Below, piece after piece: positions 38,003 to 49,278 of a stretch of 64,000 nt of DNA. A program made the position numbers and the translations under genes. Source of the DNA: Utricularia gibba (taxonomy: Eukaryota > Streptophyta > Magnoliopsida > Lamiales > Lentibulariaceae); NCBI GenBank assembly GCA_002189035.1, contig NEEC01000015.1, forward strand, positions 1,426,001 to 1,490,000, in the 5' to 3' direction. Position 1 is the stretch's first letter. Every line of letters starts with the position of its first letter. Under the pieces are notes generated by a model. That model was given only the letters and a program-made list of their open reading frames with translations. It searched no databases and had not been told where the DNA came from.

Positions 38003-39138
38003 GAAGGAATCAAAGGCACGTGACAGTTTGGAATTCTTGCCTGAGCGTTACTGCTTTTTCTTTACTTGATTTGAAATTCTCCTCTGCAATCTGCTTTATT
38101 TCTGAAATCCATCGCCTTAACTGTCTCTTGTGCTCCACCTCCTCCTTTAAGCACCCCACCGGTGTATCAGAATCACTCTCAGGTTCTGCGGTTGCAACCT
38201 CCGGCCTGACTTTTAGTTAAATTCACTCTGATGCGGTGGAAGGGGCTGGTTGATGTCTATCTTTGTTCTTTGACTACTCGTTGGCTGACACACAGCATTG
38301 GTACTTGCTTTAAGCATGCTGCAATGTGGCTGAAACCATGTTGGTAGGGGCTGCGTGCGGTTCCATTGGAGCTTTACCTCTGGCTGCAAATGATATATGA
38401 CACAGTCTGGTCCACTCTATGAGATTCGTTGTCAAAACATGGCTATGCAGTTGGAAAATACTGAATAAATTTTTGATGAAAGTAAACACATGTAACAGTA
38501 TGAAAGAGGAATCATGTCAAAAGAACAGCTGTAGTAAAATTTAAAAATTACTAAAAGGCAGCAGAAGACAGATTTAGACACTTGCAAAAGATCATGCTGT
38601 AACTTACTCCATGTTAATCCTTTAGCTTTCTATTCTTGTTGTTTGAATCACGGAGAGCTTGTATCTGGTGGCAGGTTGAGAAATGTGAATCTATTAATAA
38701 CAAGATCCCAAGAGTGCAAGAGATGTACAGTAGTTAAAATGAGTTTCCTTTTCCGTTAATGCAGTGTTGCTGTAGATGAGGAAGCAGATAGGCCTGGAAC
38801 TGAGGACTTGCATGGGAGTTCTAGAGATATGTGAAAATGCAGGAGAATCAGTGCAGTGGGTTTATTTTCCTTGTCATTCTAAGGAATTCGAAGGTAACAA
38901 AGATTCATTTCCACTGAAATTATAAACTAATGGATATTGCATCACTGCTGTAATCTAATGCACTGATACGTGTATTCATACTGATAAATAAGAAGTTCAG
39001 AAAAAACACGCGCGAACTTGATCCTAGATGTGTCATAGAGACCATGAAAGTCTGCAGTTCACAATAAGCACAAAAACCAAATGAAACTAGTCGTAGGAAA
39101 CCCTTGAGATGATGACACAAACAAAGAGCACCACTAGA
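38003..39138. other. Spacer: endoglucanase upstream region and SUMO 3' flank
   Basis: Upstream regulatory DNA of the endoglucanase gene at left and the SUMO 3' UTR at right (from about 38930). No domain or RNA gene was recognised in between. Confidence 0.45.
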
Positions 39139-40223
<1,085 letters not shown>

Positions 40224-40621
40224 TACCCCGATCGAAGATCCGAAGCTTGGCTTTCTTCTTCTCCACCGATTTCAACTCCCACGGCTAGCGAAGCGTCGCA
40301 AATCGCAGCAACAAATGCGAACTCGAGAGTGGCATTAGGCGTCCTCCATTTTATAGCGGGCTTTTTCTGAATATTTTATATTCATCAAAAGCTTTTATGA
40401 GTTATTATTAGAAAAAAATGGACGGCTGAGATCTTCGAGAATCCACGATGGATGGGGGGGTCAGCGCCTCTTTTCTCGAAGAAGGAAAAGGGTTGCGTAA
40501 AATCTAAGCGGAAAATATTTATTTGCTTGGTGGGACAAAACTTGTGAAATTTGCATTTTTAGCCCCTTTCGTTGTCAGATATTTGATAGTGAGGCCACGC
40601 GCTTTCCGCTACAGTAGGAAA
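40224..40621. promoter_or_regulatory. Shared divergent promoter region of SUMO and DNMT2
   Basis: Only 398 bp separate the two start codons, which point away from each other. Both 5' UTRs and both core promoters must fit here. No clear TATA box faces either gene. A poly-G run (GGGGGGG near 40452) lies near the middle. Confidence 0.55.
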
Positions 40622-42741
40622 ATGGAGGGTTTCAGAAGTGGGACGGGAAACCAATGGCGAGTCCTGGAATTCTACAGTGGTATTGGAGGCATGGTGATTT
40701 ACTTCTTTGTTGTTGTTTGTTTCTTTTTCGTGTTAGATGAAGCATTTCATCGTTGTTTGTTTGTTACTCGCGTGAATTTTTACATTGCTTCCGATTTGAT
40801 ATTGAAAGAGATACGCCCTACTTGAGACTGGAGTTGATGCTATTGTGGTGGAAGCCTTTGAAATAACTGACGTCGCCAATGATGTTTATGAGCACAATTT
40901 CGGTCATCGACCCCATCAGGTAGAGTCGTTGAATTATTCGTTCCTTTTCGTGGCATGTGCTTAAAGTTCCTGTACCATTGTTTGCGCATTTCATGAGAAG
41001 GGGTTGCATTTGCGTGATAATGATGAATGATTTGCTATCATTGAAAGATGGGATTTTGTTGGCTTTATTTGACTTCACTAACTGTTACTTTGTGCGGGCT
41101 TTGGTTTCAAACCTTTTTTACGTTATGGTGTCGTGATGCAGCTGAATTTTTATGTTGAGTTTAGGGAAACATCCAGACGCTAAGTGCTGCTGATCTTGAC
41201 CATTACAAAGCAAATGTCTGGCTTCTGTCTCCGCCTTGCCAACCATACACAAGACAAGGTTATTGAATATTTTTTATGCTATTTGATTTTTTTCATTCAT
41301 TTATCTGCTATCTTATGTGGATATACTGATTGCTGCTGTATCGCGGCCGTTTCCTGAAATTCCTTCACTGAAGGTCACCAAAAGGGTTCAAATGATGCTA
41401 GGTCATCTTCTTTTCTGAGGATTCTTGAAGTTATACCTCAATGTTCGTTGCGTCCACTCATGCTATTTGTGGAAAATGTTGTTGGATTCGAGGTCCGTTA
41501 TTCATACATACCCCTTACCACATATAAATAAATTTATCTCGTTCTTATTTTTTTAAGGGTTTCTTGGTTTTAATTTCAGAAATCTGATACACATACAAAG
41601 ATGATTGGCATGTTACATGAGAACCATTATGAGACACAAGAATTTATTCTTAGTCCGCTGCAGTTTGGTCTGCCGTATTCTCGTCCCCGATATTTTTGTT
41701 TGGTGAGTCATTTCTCTGGATCCACTTCTGTCATAGATGGCTTCGTGATTATGAACTGTGGTACTGTATGTGAAGCAAATTCCAGGCCAAGCTGAAACCT
41801 CTTACATTTCTGTATGCACATTTCAATAATGAGCTCCTCCATTCTCTGGAGCCTTTGCGTGGGCAAGAGAAAAGCTTTCCTGCAAGTGGGAAAAAGGAAT
41901 CCGATGCATTTTGCTTTGATGTACCTGAAAATTGTCGACCTTTAAGAGATTTTTTGGAGTTGGAGAATACTAGAGGAGAAAATGCAATGGAGCATGATGA
42001 AGCTAAGAAACACATCGAAAATCCTTTAAATGAGTACATTGTTCCTCCGAGCCTGGTTGAGAGATGGGGGAATGCCATGGGTACCAAATCCTAGCCACCT
42101 TATTAATCCTTCTTTGACAGTTCCTCCACTTTATATTCATCTTCACCAATTCATTGTTATGAAAATCATAGATGTCGTGTTCCCCAGTTCAACACGGTGT
42201 TGTTGCTTTACCAAAAGTTACTATCGTTATGTGAAAGGCACAGGTTCCTTTCTCGCGACTGTGGCTGTGAGTCTTCACCAATTCTTGATCAACCTCTATA
42301 CTGTATATCTAACATTTCAGGCTTCAAACATCATGGATGCATATGCATGGATTGCAGGAAAACACCAATGGTGAATCATTCGCAATGCCAGAGCTGCATC
42401 TCAGATACTTTACACCAAGAGAGGTGTGCTGATTTCACTGGTTGTTTTTTTCTCCTTATGTTATCCCATGCCTAATTATACCTACATAACTAGGTTGCCA
42501 ATATCCACTCTTTTCCGGAGGATTTCTCATTCCCAGAGCATGTTACTCTCCGACAACGGTTCGACTAATGCTCGTCTTACACCTTGCTTGATTTATAGAA
42601 GTTCAGTTTATGGGAATGCGGAGTATTCTCATTTTGGCCTTGATGTATTCCCGCAGCTATGCTTTGTTGGGGAACAGTTTGAGTGTGGGTGTTGTGGCAC
42701 CGCTGCTGCGCTATCTGTTCACCGAAGGTGCCAACATATAG
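40622..42741 (+). CDS. DNMT2: tRNA (cytosine-5) methyltransferase DNMT2/TRDMT1
   Basis: Methylates cytosine 38 in the anticodon loop of tRNA-Asp and a few other tRNAs. Ten exons, 40622-40693, 40809-40919, 41165-41258, 41374-41492, 41580-41702, 41786-42080, 42172-42266, 42358-42423, 42494-42558 and 42657-42741, join in phase to give 374 aa. SAM-binding motif I is [18 protein letters not shown]. The catalytic Cys86 sits in [10 protein letters not shown], and the ENV motif is in FVENVVGFE. The DNMT2-specific CFT signature is present ([16 protein letters not shown]). The last exons give [14 protein letters not shown] and [18 protein letters not shown]. The QPYTRQG sequence in place of the QPFS-type motif of DNA methyltransferases supports DNMT2. 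The gene is intact. Confidence 0.96.
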
Positions 42742-43005
42742 AAGGATTTTCGCTGTGACATTCCTTCATTCCTCTACAATCTAGTGTTAAATCTGATATG
42801 GTTACTGCATGCACATCTTGGAAATTGTTATATTAGGGGAGTATTATCGACGTGGGTTTCATATTTACGTATCATATGCTTGTTATCTGCAACCGTTTGT
42901 CATGACAAGGGCAAAGAAAGTAAAGAAATGGAAGGGCATCCTGAGGCATCGGTATCTTGTCTGTTCGTATTATCTATCATGCTGATGAACCCCTCCTGAT
43001 ATCCG

Positions 43006-44791
43006 ATGATGTCGGAGCAGAGGCAGGTTTTACTGACCAAGAATCGTGCATTGTCGCGGTGTGCTTCGAACGCGCATGACGAGCTTCATAGCTTCCGTTC
43101 GTGGCTCAGATGGATTTGTGTCGACCAATCCGATTCCTGGACGGCGTTCCTCTCCTGGTTCGTCTTCCTCACTTTCATTCTCGTCGTTCCCGCCATCTCG
43201 CATTTCGGATTGGCATGCTCCCCATGCGACAGCCTCCATACCCGGCCTTTCGACGCTGTGGCACAGCTCTCGCTTAGCGCAGTCGCCTCCTTGTCGTTCT
43301 TTTCCCTTTCTAGTTTCGTCAACAAGTATGGGCTCCGCCGGTTCTTGTTCTTTGATTCCCTCCGTGAAGAGAGCGAGGCTGTCAGAAAAGAATATACCTT
43401 GGAGCTGAATGTGAGACCCTTTTTTTTCGAAATCCGTTCTATGTTTATCTGTTGCATTTGGTGGCATATGATTGATGTTTGAGGACTATTTTTGTGGTAT
43501 TGCATTCTTGTCACTGAATCCATGATGAACGAATGCAGGATTAGAACTTGCTCAAAGATCTATGACAAGAAAATTATTAAATTTATTTGTGTCTGTTGTT
43601 GCAGAGGTCTCTGTCAATGCTCTTCGTTTTTGTGCTCCCTGGAGTTGCGGTGGAGAGTGCATATAAGATATGGTGGTATGCCTCTGGAGGAGCAAGGATT
43701 CCCTTTTTGGGAAACTTGATAGTAAGCAGCACGGTTGCCTGCGTCTTGGAGTTATGCTCATGGTTCTATAGAACAGTTGTCTTCTTTTTTGTGTGCATTC
43801 TTTTCCGGCTCATCTGCTACCTCCAGATTCTGCGTATGAAAGACTTCGCACTCGTTTTCCTTGTAAATTCCGATGTTGAAACCATTCTTGTAGAACATAA
43901 CAGGATCAGAAGGCATTTGAGGATCATAAGCCATAGGTATAGGCCCTTTATTTTGTGGGCATTGATCTTCATTACAGCAAGTCTTTTTGCTTCTCTTTTG
44001 GTTACCACTCGGCCAAGTGGAAAGTTGAACATTCTTCATAGCGGAGAGCTTGCGGTATGAAGTGTGTTTCCCTATGCTTTCCTCTCATCATGCCTTCTTC
44101 ATTAGCTACAAAAATCTTCTCTGCATGTTGTAATGATGAATTTTAATGAGATTATGACCTTTTCAATGTGTTTCTCCATTGCTTGTACTTTTTCCATGCC
44201 ACATTCTCATTCATAGGTAGTTGCTTTTTTCTGAGTTGCAGAATCTTGATCTCAGTTTTAATCTACAGCTTTGCTCAGTGAACCTCCTTGCCGGACTAAT
44301 GATACTCCTAAGAAGCGCAGCAAGAATAACACACAAGGCACAAGCAGTCACGGCTCTGGCAGCCAAATGGCACGTCTGTGCTACAATTGAGTCATTTGAT
44401 GCAGCCCAAGCCGAGACTCCGGCCGCTCGGAACACTGAGACGGAACCAGAGTTTCCTGACAGACCCTCCTACGACTCCGATGAAGCCGGAGACGAAGAAG
44501 ATGAAGTCGACCACACCAAGTTAGTCCTCACCTCCGTCTACAGCCCACTCTCATTTCAGAAAAGACAGGCCTTAGGTAACACCTGCCACCTTATGTCTTG
44601 TCTGCATTCAACACTGTGATAGCTAATAGCCATTAGCCCCTCTTGCTGCGACAGTTACCTACCTTGAGAACAATCAAGCTGGGATCACAGTTTACGGGTT
44701 CATGCTCGATCGAAGCTCCCTCCACACCATCTTCGGCATAGAGTTATCGCTTGTCCTCTGGCTGCTCGGAAAGACTGTAGGAATTTCATAG
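43006..44791 (+). CDS. DUF3537 seven-transmembrane protein
   Basis: Plant DUF3537 family membrane protein. Four exons, 43006-43410, 43605-44054, 44242-44575 and 44655-44791, join in phase to give 441 aa. Hydrophobic segments are seen around FLSWFVFLTFILVV, LSLSAVASLSFFSL, SLSMLFVFVLPGV, VVFFFVCILFRLICY, ILWALIFITASLFASLL, NLLAGLMILL and at the C-terminus IELSLVLWLLG, consistent with about seven helices. An acidic cytosolic-type loop (DSDEAGDEEDEVD) precedes the last helices. The C-terminus GFMLDRSSLHTIFGIELS is a conserved block of the family. Comparative work has proposed DUF3537 proteins as distant relatives of insect gustatory and odorant receptors. The plant function is unclear. Start 43006 and 43009 are adjacent in-frame ATGs. 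Confidence 0.88.
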
Positions 44792-45280
44792 ATAGGCATC
44801 TGCTCATTTACAAAACTGGTTATCCTCTCATTTTTTCAAAATTTTTAACTGATGATATTCATGTTTTTTCATATATTTCATCAAGAATGATCGGATTTGT
44901 AATAAGTGTCAGTGTGACAATTTATGTATTTTTTTATTTTTTATTATATATTAAATAATATCCTATATTATAAAAAAGATGGAGAAAAAAAGGGGATTAC
45001 CATACACAAAAAGATCAAGTATATTAATTGGTAACATAATTTAATAAATAATATGCAGAAATTTTGATAATTTCTGGAATCTAATGTAAAAAAAGTATTT
45101 AAATATTTGGAATTTTGATATGCATGCACATGTAATATGCAATCTCATCTGCCGACTGTTTCTGCAATTTTATTACAGAAATTCTGAGTCAGTCATTCAA
45201 CGTTTCCTGGGAGATGACTTACTACATATTTTGTCATAACATGGTACACGTGCAGGTTGATTTTCATTCGTGGCCCGACG
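44792..45280. other. AT-rich spacer
   Basis: Three-prime UTR of the DUF3537 gene and promoter of the LEA2 gene, very AT-rich at 44820-45180. Nothing else is visible. Confidence 0.45.
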
Positions 45281-45871
45281 ATGATGACGTCTGCGGTGAG
45301 CTCTCCGACGGCTGCCGGAGCTTCAAGAAGTAGAAGGAAGATGGTCTGCGTATGTGTGACTGTGGCACTTATGAGCTTCATCCTCGCAATACTGGTGGTG
45401 GGGTTCATCTTCTTCTGGCCTAAGCCGCCTATCGCCGCCGTCAATTCTGTAACGCTAAACAGTCTAGATTTCTCGTTGGACGTTATTCATTTTCGCGTTC
45501 ATTTCAACATGAGCCTTGAAATGAGCGTCGCAGTGAGGAACCCGAATAGAGTGAGATTCCACGCGTCCAACACGACAGCAAACCTGGTTTATAGAGGAAG
45601 AAACATCGGCGAAGTTCCGATACTGGGCGATGAGATTCAGGGGAATGGGCTGCGTACGTTGGATTTGAGTTTGGTGCTGAAGGATGATCGGCTACTCTCC
45701 GATCCGAATTTCTTTCTGGACGCGATCTCCGGCTCCACACGGTTCCACACAGTGATGAGGGTCCCGGGTACCGTTCGGATCCTTTCAGACTTCAAAGTGG
45801 CGGCGTACGTGACCTGTGATTTGGATATTCATCTTATTACTCGGAAGCTCGCCGGCCATGCATGCCGTTAA
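45281..45871 (+). CDS. NDR1/HIN1-like (NHL) LEA2-domain membrane protein
   Basis: Single-exon 196-aa protein of the plant LEA_2/NHL family, often linked to pathogen response or membrane-wall contact. A short basic N-terminus (ASRSRRKM) is followed by one transmembrane helix (about residues 22-46, ALMSFILAILVVGFIFFW). The family motif KPPIAAVNSVTLNSLDF comes next, then a LEA2 beta-sandwich with NMSLEMSVAVRNPNR and an N-glycosylation site (NTT). There is no C-terminal GPI-type hydrophobic tail. The start was chosen as the first ATG (two in tandem at 45281/45284) in frame; upstream codons are open but not conserved. Confidence 0.85.
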   Translation: MMTSAVSSPTAAGASRSRRKMVCVCVTVALMSFILAILVVGFIFFWPKPPIAAVNSVTLNSLDFSLDVIHFRVHFNMSLEMSVAVRNPNRVRFHASNTTANLVYRGRNIGEVPILGDEIQGNGLRTLDLSLVLKDDRLLSDPNFFLDAISGSTRFHTVMRVPGTVRILSDFKVAAYVTCDLDIHLITRKLAGHACR

Positions 45872-46616
45872 TCACATGTAATCACATTACATTAGAGACT
45901 GATGCAGTCTCCTGGCAAAGCCCCATTCTATGTGCTTTACAAATTCTAGGATCTATTGCTGTGTTACTTAAGACAGTTCAGCAGCAGAATGCGTTGGCCT
46001 GTTGGGCAATGACAACTAGAGACACAACTGGCCTTGACAAAATGTTAAAATACTCCAAGAACGAAGACATACATGTGAATGGTTTCTGATTCTCACATGC
46101 ATCTTTAAGACAGTAGTTGAAATCATTGTATTTTCCTTCACTGTTTCCATGTCATGGCTGCTGTCTATGGGTTTTCTTGGAATATGCAATGCACCGTAAT
46201 AGACATCAAAACTTGATCATTTCAGTCACACTTCCATTTTCAGTGGGCGGAATTAAGTGATTACACCTACTTGAATGTGACAGACCGTGGGATTTTCGAT
46301 AATAAATTCGGATGAGAGAATCTTGTTGTTCGTATGTGCAAAGGTCTTTGTCTACTACGAGGTCCCCAGGCTATGAAGTTGTCATTTTGGCAAGATATGT
46401 AGTTTGAATTCCCACGTTCACTCAGTTGTTGCAGTAAGCTCCATTTTTTTTCTTCTTCCAAAAGAAGAAGCAGTGCGTGAAATACAGATCTTCGAGAGAA
46501 GTTTCATTGCAAAAAGGAAAAAAACCAATAAATTAATGGCACAGAGTGCCTGAACACACTGAATTCACAGTTGATCGATCCCGTTTTCTCTGCACAAGGA
46601 AGAGTAGCAGGATTTG
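45872..46616. other. Convergent 3' spacer
   Basis: Three-prime regions of the LEA2 gene (plus) and the Aux/IAA gene (minus). Short open frames here lack recognisable domains. Confidence 0.45.
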
Positions 46617-47441
46617 TCATGGAGAAGCTCGCAGAGCTCGTGCTTCTGATCCTTCTTTCATGATCCTTAGCCTCTTGCAAGATGAAATGAACATGCTGCA
46701 GCAACAGTAGAGCGTTTAGAAAACAACAGGATGTGTTAAAGATGGATGATTCCATAGGCCTTTGATGAACTTACTCCCATGGAACGTCTCCAACTAGCAT
46801 CAAGTCTCCATCTCTGTCTTCATAAGCAGGTGAATATCTGGACCCTTTGTACCCCTCTCTCTCTGAGTATTCCCTGATGAGCAAAACAGCAGGATCGAAA
46901 GAGTTGCAGAAACAAAGCAACAGAATCATAGGTGCAAGTTCTGAATGTACCCATGTGGAGCTTGAACATGTCTTCCAAGGCTTTGATAAGCTCTGAGTAT
47001 CCAGAGTAAAGTTTCAGATCAATTTTTCTGAGATAAGGTGCGCCATCCATGCTAACTTTAACGTAAATCCCAGTTTCTTGTTCCGTTTTCTTCCCCAGGG
47101 GATTGATTTTCCGGTGAGATCTTACCGGCGGCCAACCCATAATCTGTGCCCTGCCATGCCATTAGAATAACCAAACCATTTTCCTCATGTCAGTTGCAGC
47201 CAATACGAATATTCAAACAAACCATCAAACGCATAAATAGAAATGCGTACTTCGATGCAGGACCAGCCCCTTGCTCAGGTGAACTGAAGGAAGCCGATGG
47301 GGCGTTGAATCCACCGTAAACGGCGGACTCCGGCGACACCCTCTTGCAATTTTTGGCCCCAGAAACGAAATCATCACCCTCATCTGTCCCAGGCAAGCCA
47401 AGCCTCAGCTCAGTCGCCCTGAAATTGAGACCCTTTTCCAT
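46617..47441 (-). CDS. Aux/IAA auxin-responsive transcriptional repressor
   Basis: Short-lived nuclear repressor that binds ARF factors and is degraded through TIR1/AFB when auxin is present. Exons are 47441-47251, 47150-46951, 46873-46775 and 46695-46617, about 189 aa. Domain I is TELRLGLPG, with the LxLxL repression motif. Domain II degron is [13 protein letters not shown]. The PB1 domain has [17 protein letters not shown], then [11 protein letters not shown] and [15 protein letters not shown], and ends SCKRLRIMK. The exon 2 donor (ATGG|GTAC) and exon 3 acceptor (CAG|GGAATAC) join one base out of frame. Used as they stand, they would truncate the PB1 domain shortly after the junction. One extra G at the junction restores the family frame. 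The tail has one extra Glu (RIMKEGSEA). Start ATG at 47441 gives the normal short N-terminus. Confidence 0.9.
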
Positions 47442-47652
47442 CCCCTTCACAGCAACGCTTGAAACAGAAAAATCAACAAGCAGCGCGCGCAGGACAACTG
47501 CTTCCGTCGAATGTTACAAAGTTTCTGGCCACTCCTACACAAAAACCAGCCACGCAAGAAAACACGTTGAGAGTTGGGGGTGTTTTAAAGGCAACCAATC
47601 GCCCGGGTGCCCGACTTTCTACGAATCTTTGAAAGCGTGAACTCCAGACAAA

Positions 47653-47670
47653 TGTCGCTCAGGGTGTCGG
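47653..47670. promoter_or_regulatory. Paired TGTCNN motifs upstream of the Aux/IAA gene
   Basis: TGTCGC at 47653 and TGTCGG at 47665 are direct repeats with starts 12 bp apart, about 210-230 bp upstream of the Aux/IAA start codon. TGTCGG is a high-affinity ARF-binding hexamer, so an auxin response element is plausible. Short motifs occur by chance, so confidence is low. Confidence 0.25.
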
Positions 47671-49122
47671 CACGAGGAGGAACAGCATTAAGGCATACGC
47701 TCCTTCATCCGGGGGACATTTCAGGAACAATCTCAGCCACTCATCGCGAATCATCTTTGCATAGACCAACGGCCACGATTTGGTTGACGGAGGCTAAGCC
47801 CGCGCATTTGACCCCGTCCCCCCTTATTTCTAATTAAAAAAAACAATTCCATTATTAGGCACATTTAGTTGACCAATCCCTTAAAATTTTTTATCTTTTT
47901 AAAATTTTATTTTTCGCACCTTTTCCAAATTAACTAAAATATTACTTTATTTTTCCAAATTTATAATAAAAAATACAATCTTATTAAAAAGTAGATATAG
48001 CCTCCCTTTGGCATAGTTTCTCAAAAATGAATTTAAGAAAAATATTTTGATAAAATAAAAATTTCGGTCTTTCAACTTCTTAAAAATAATGTTTTTAAAA
48101 ATAAAGATTATTCATATTTACAATGCAAAATAAAATATTCTCAATTTTTTATATTTTTGGATTATAAATTTCAAATTTTTTCGAATTTCGAACATTAATT
48201 CATTGTATGGTGTATTGGAACTACTGGACTAGTTATGAATTATGGATCAATTAGAAAAGTAATCATGTGTTAAAAAATATATGAAAAAAATAATCATTTC
48301 ATATATATATATTTTTCAAATCATTTTAATTATATACAATATATCGTTTCGAAGTTCTTTCAAAGTCTTTAACATTGATTTATAAAAGTCGGGTCGTTCA
48401 ATGAAGTTTGAGTGTAGGAAATGGAATTATACATTTTATAAATGAGCCGATGAATTACTGCACGAGAGAATAAGTAACTTGGACCGGACCACTTGGTGCT
48501 TCGGTCTTAATGGCAACAATGACTGACAAATAGGCATTATAACAAGCAACTAGGAGGCCAATTAATATTTTTTTGTATTTTTTAACATTTATTTTTTGTA
48601 TATGTCATTTAAAAATTAATAAAATCTAAATTTCACAATTGCGAAAAAAGGAAGGCTAAAGACTAAAATTTTATTTAAAAAATTACCGCATGTTTTTTTT
48701 AATAATATTACATCTCATGTGTATTTTTTCAAATATTTTCAATTATAAATCCATTTTAAAATGGAAATTATTATAATATTATTGATAAAATGATTCTCAT
48801 TTTCGATAATCGCACTTGATATTAATAACGATATCTTGTTTTCATGTGGGACGTCAGATTAGTAAATGACATTAATTTTCAAATAAATCATTCTGTGTAT
48901 ATTTATATCAAATTATGAGTGAAAACTAAAAAAAAAAAACAGATAATATAAAGAAAAATTGTATATTTTCTTTCACATTTGTGGGTTAAATTGGACAGTA
49001 GAAAAGAAGGCTCGTTTTCCATAGAAATCAAAACCTAAAACGTATTGGAGTGCCTGCTTGGTCTCCTACAGGGCAAGCGTTCCATCATTTTCTTACACCT
49101 CAGAGAATCCGGTTGCTGAGGC

Positions 49123-49278
49123 ATGGTGATGACAGATCTGAAGCGCAGTGGAAGCGGCGGCTCCACCGAGATAACAACGGGACATGCAGGCCCGGTGGTG
49201 GAGCACCGGGATCACCCGGGGCTGGCTTTGCCGACGCCGCTGGAATTTAAAATGGCGGAGTGGGACGTGACGTAGCGA
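49123..49278 (+). other. Unassigned GC-rich short open frame
   Basis: An ATG frame of about 51 codons (contains GHAGPVVEHRDHPGLALP and EFKMAEWDVT) inside a GC-rich island flanked by AT-rich DNA. It looks codon-biased, but I do not recognise it and no splice context is convincing. It may be a decayed gene fragment. Confidence 0.2.
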
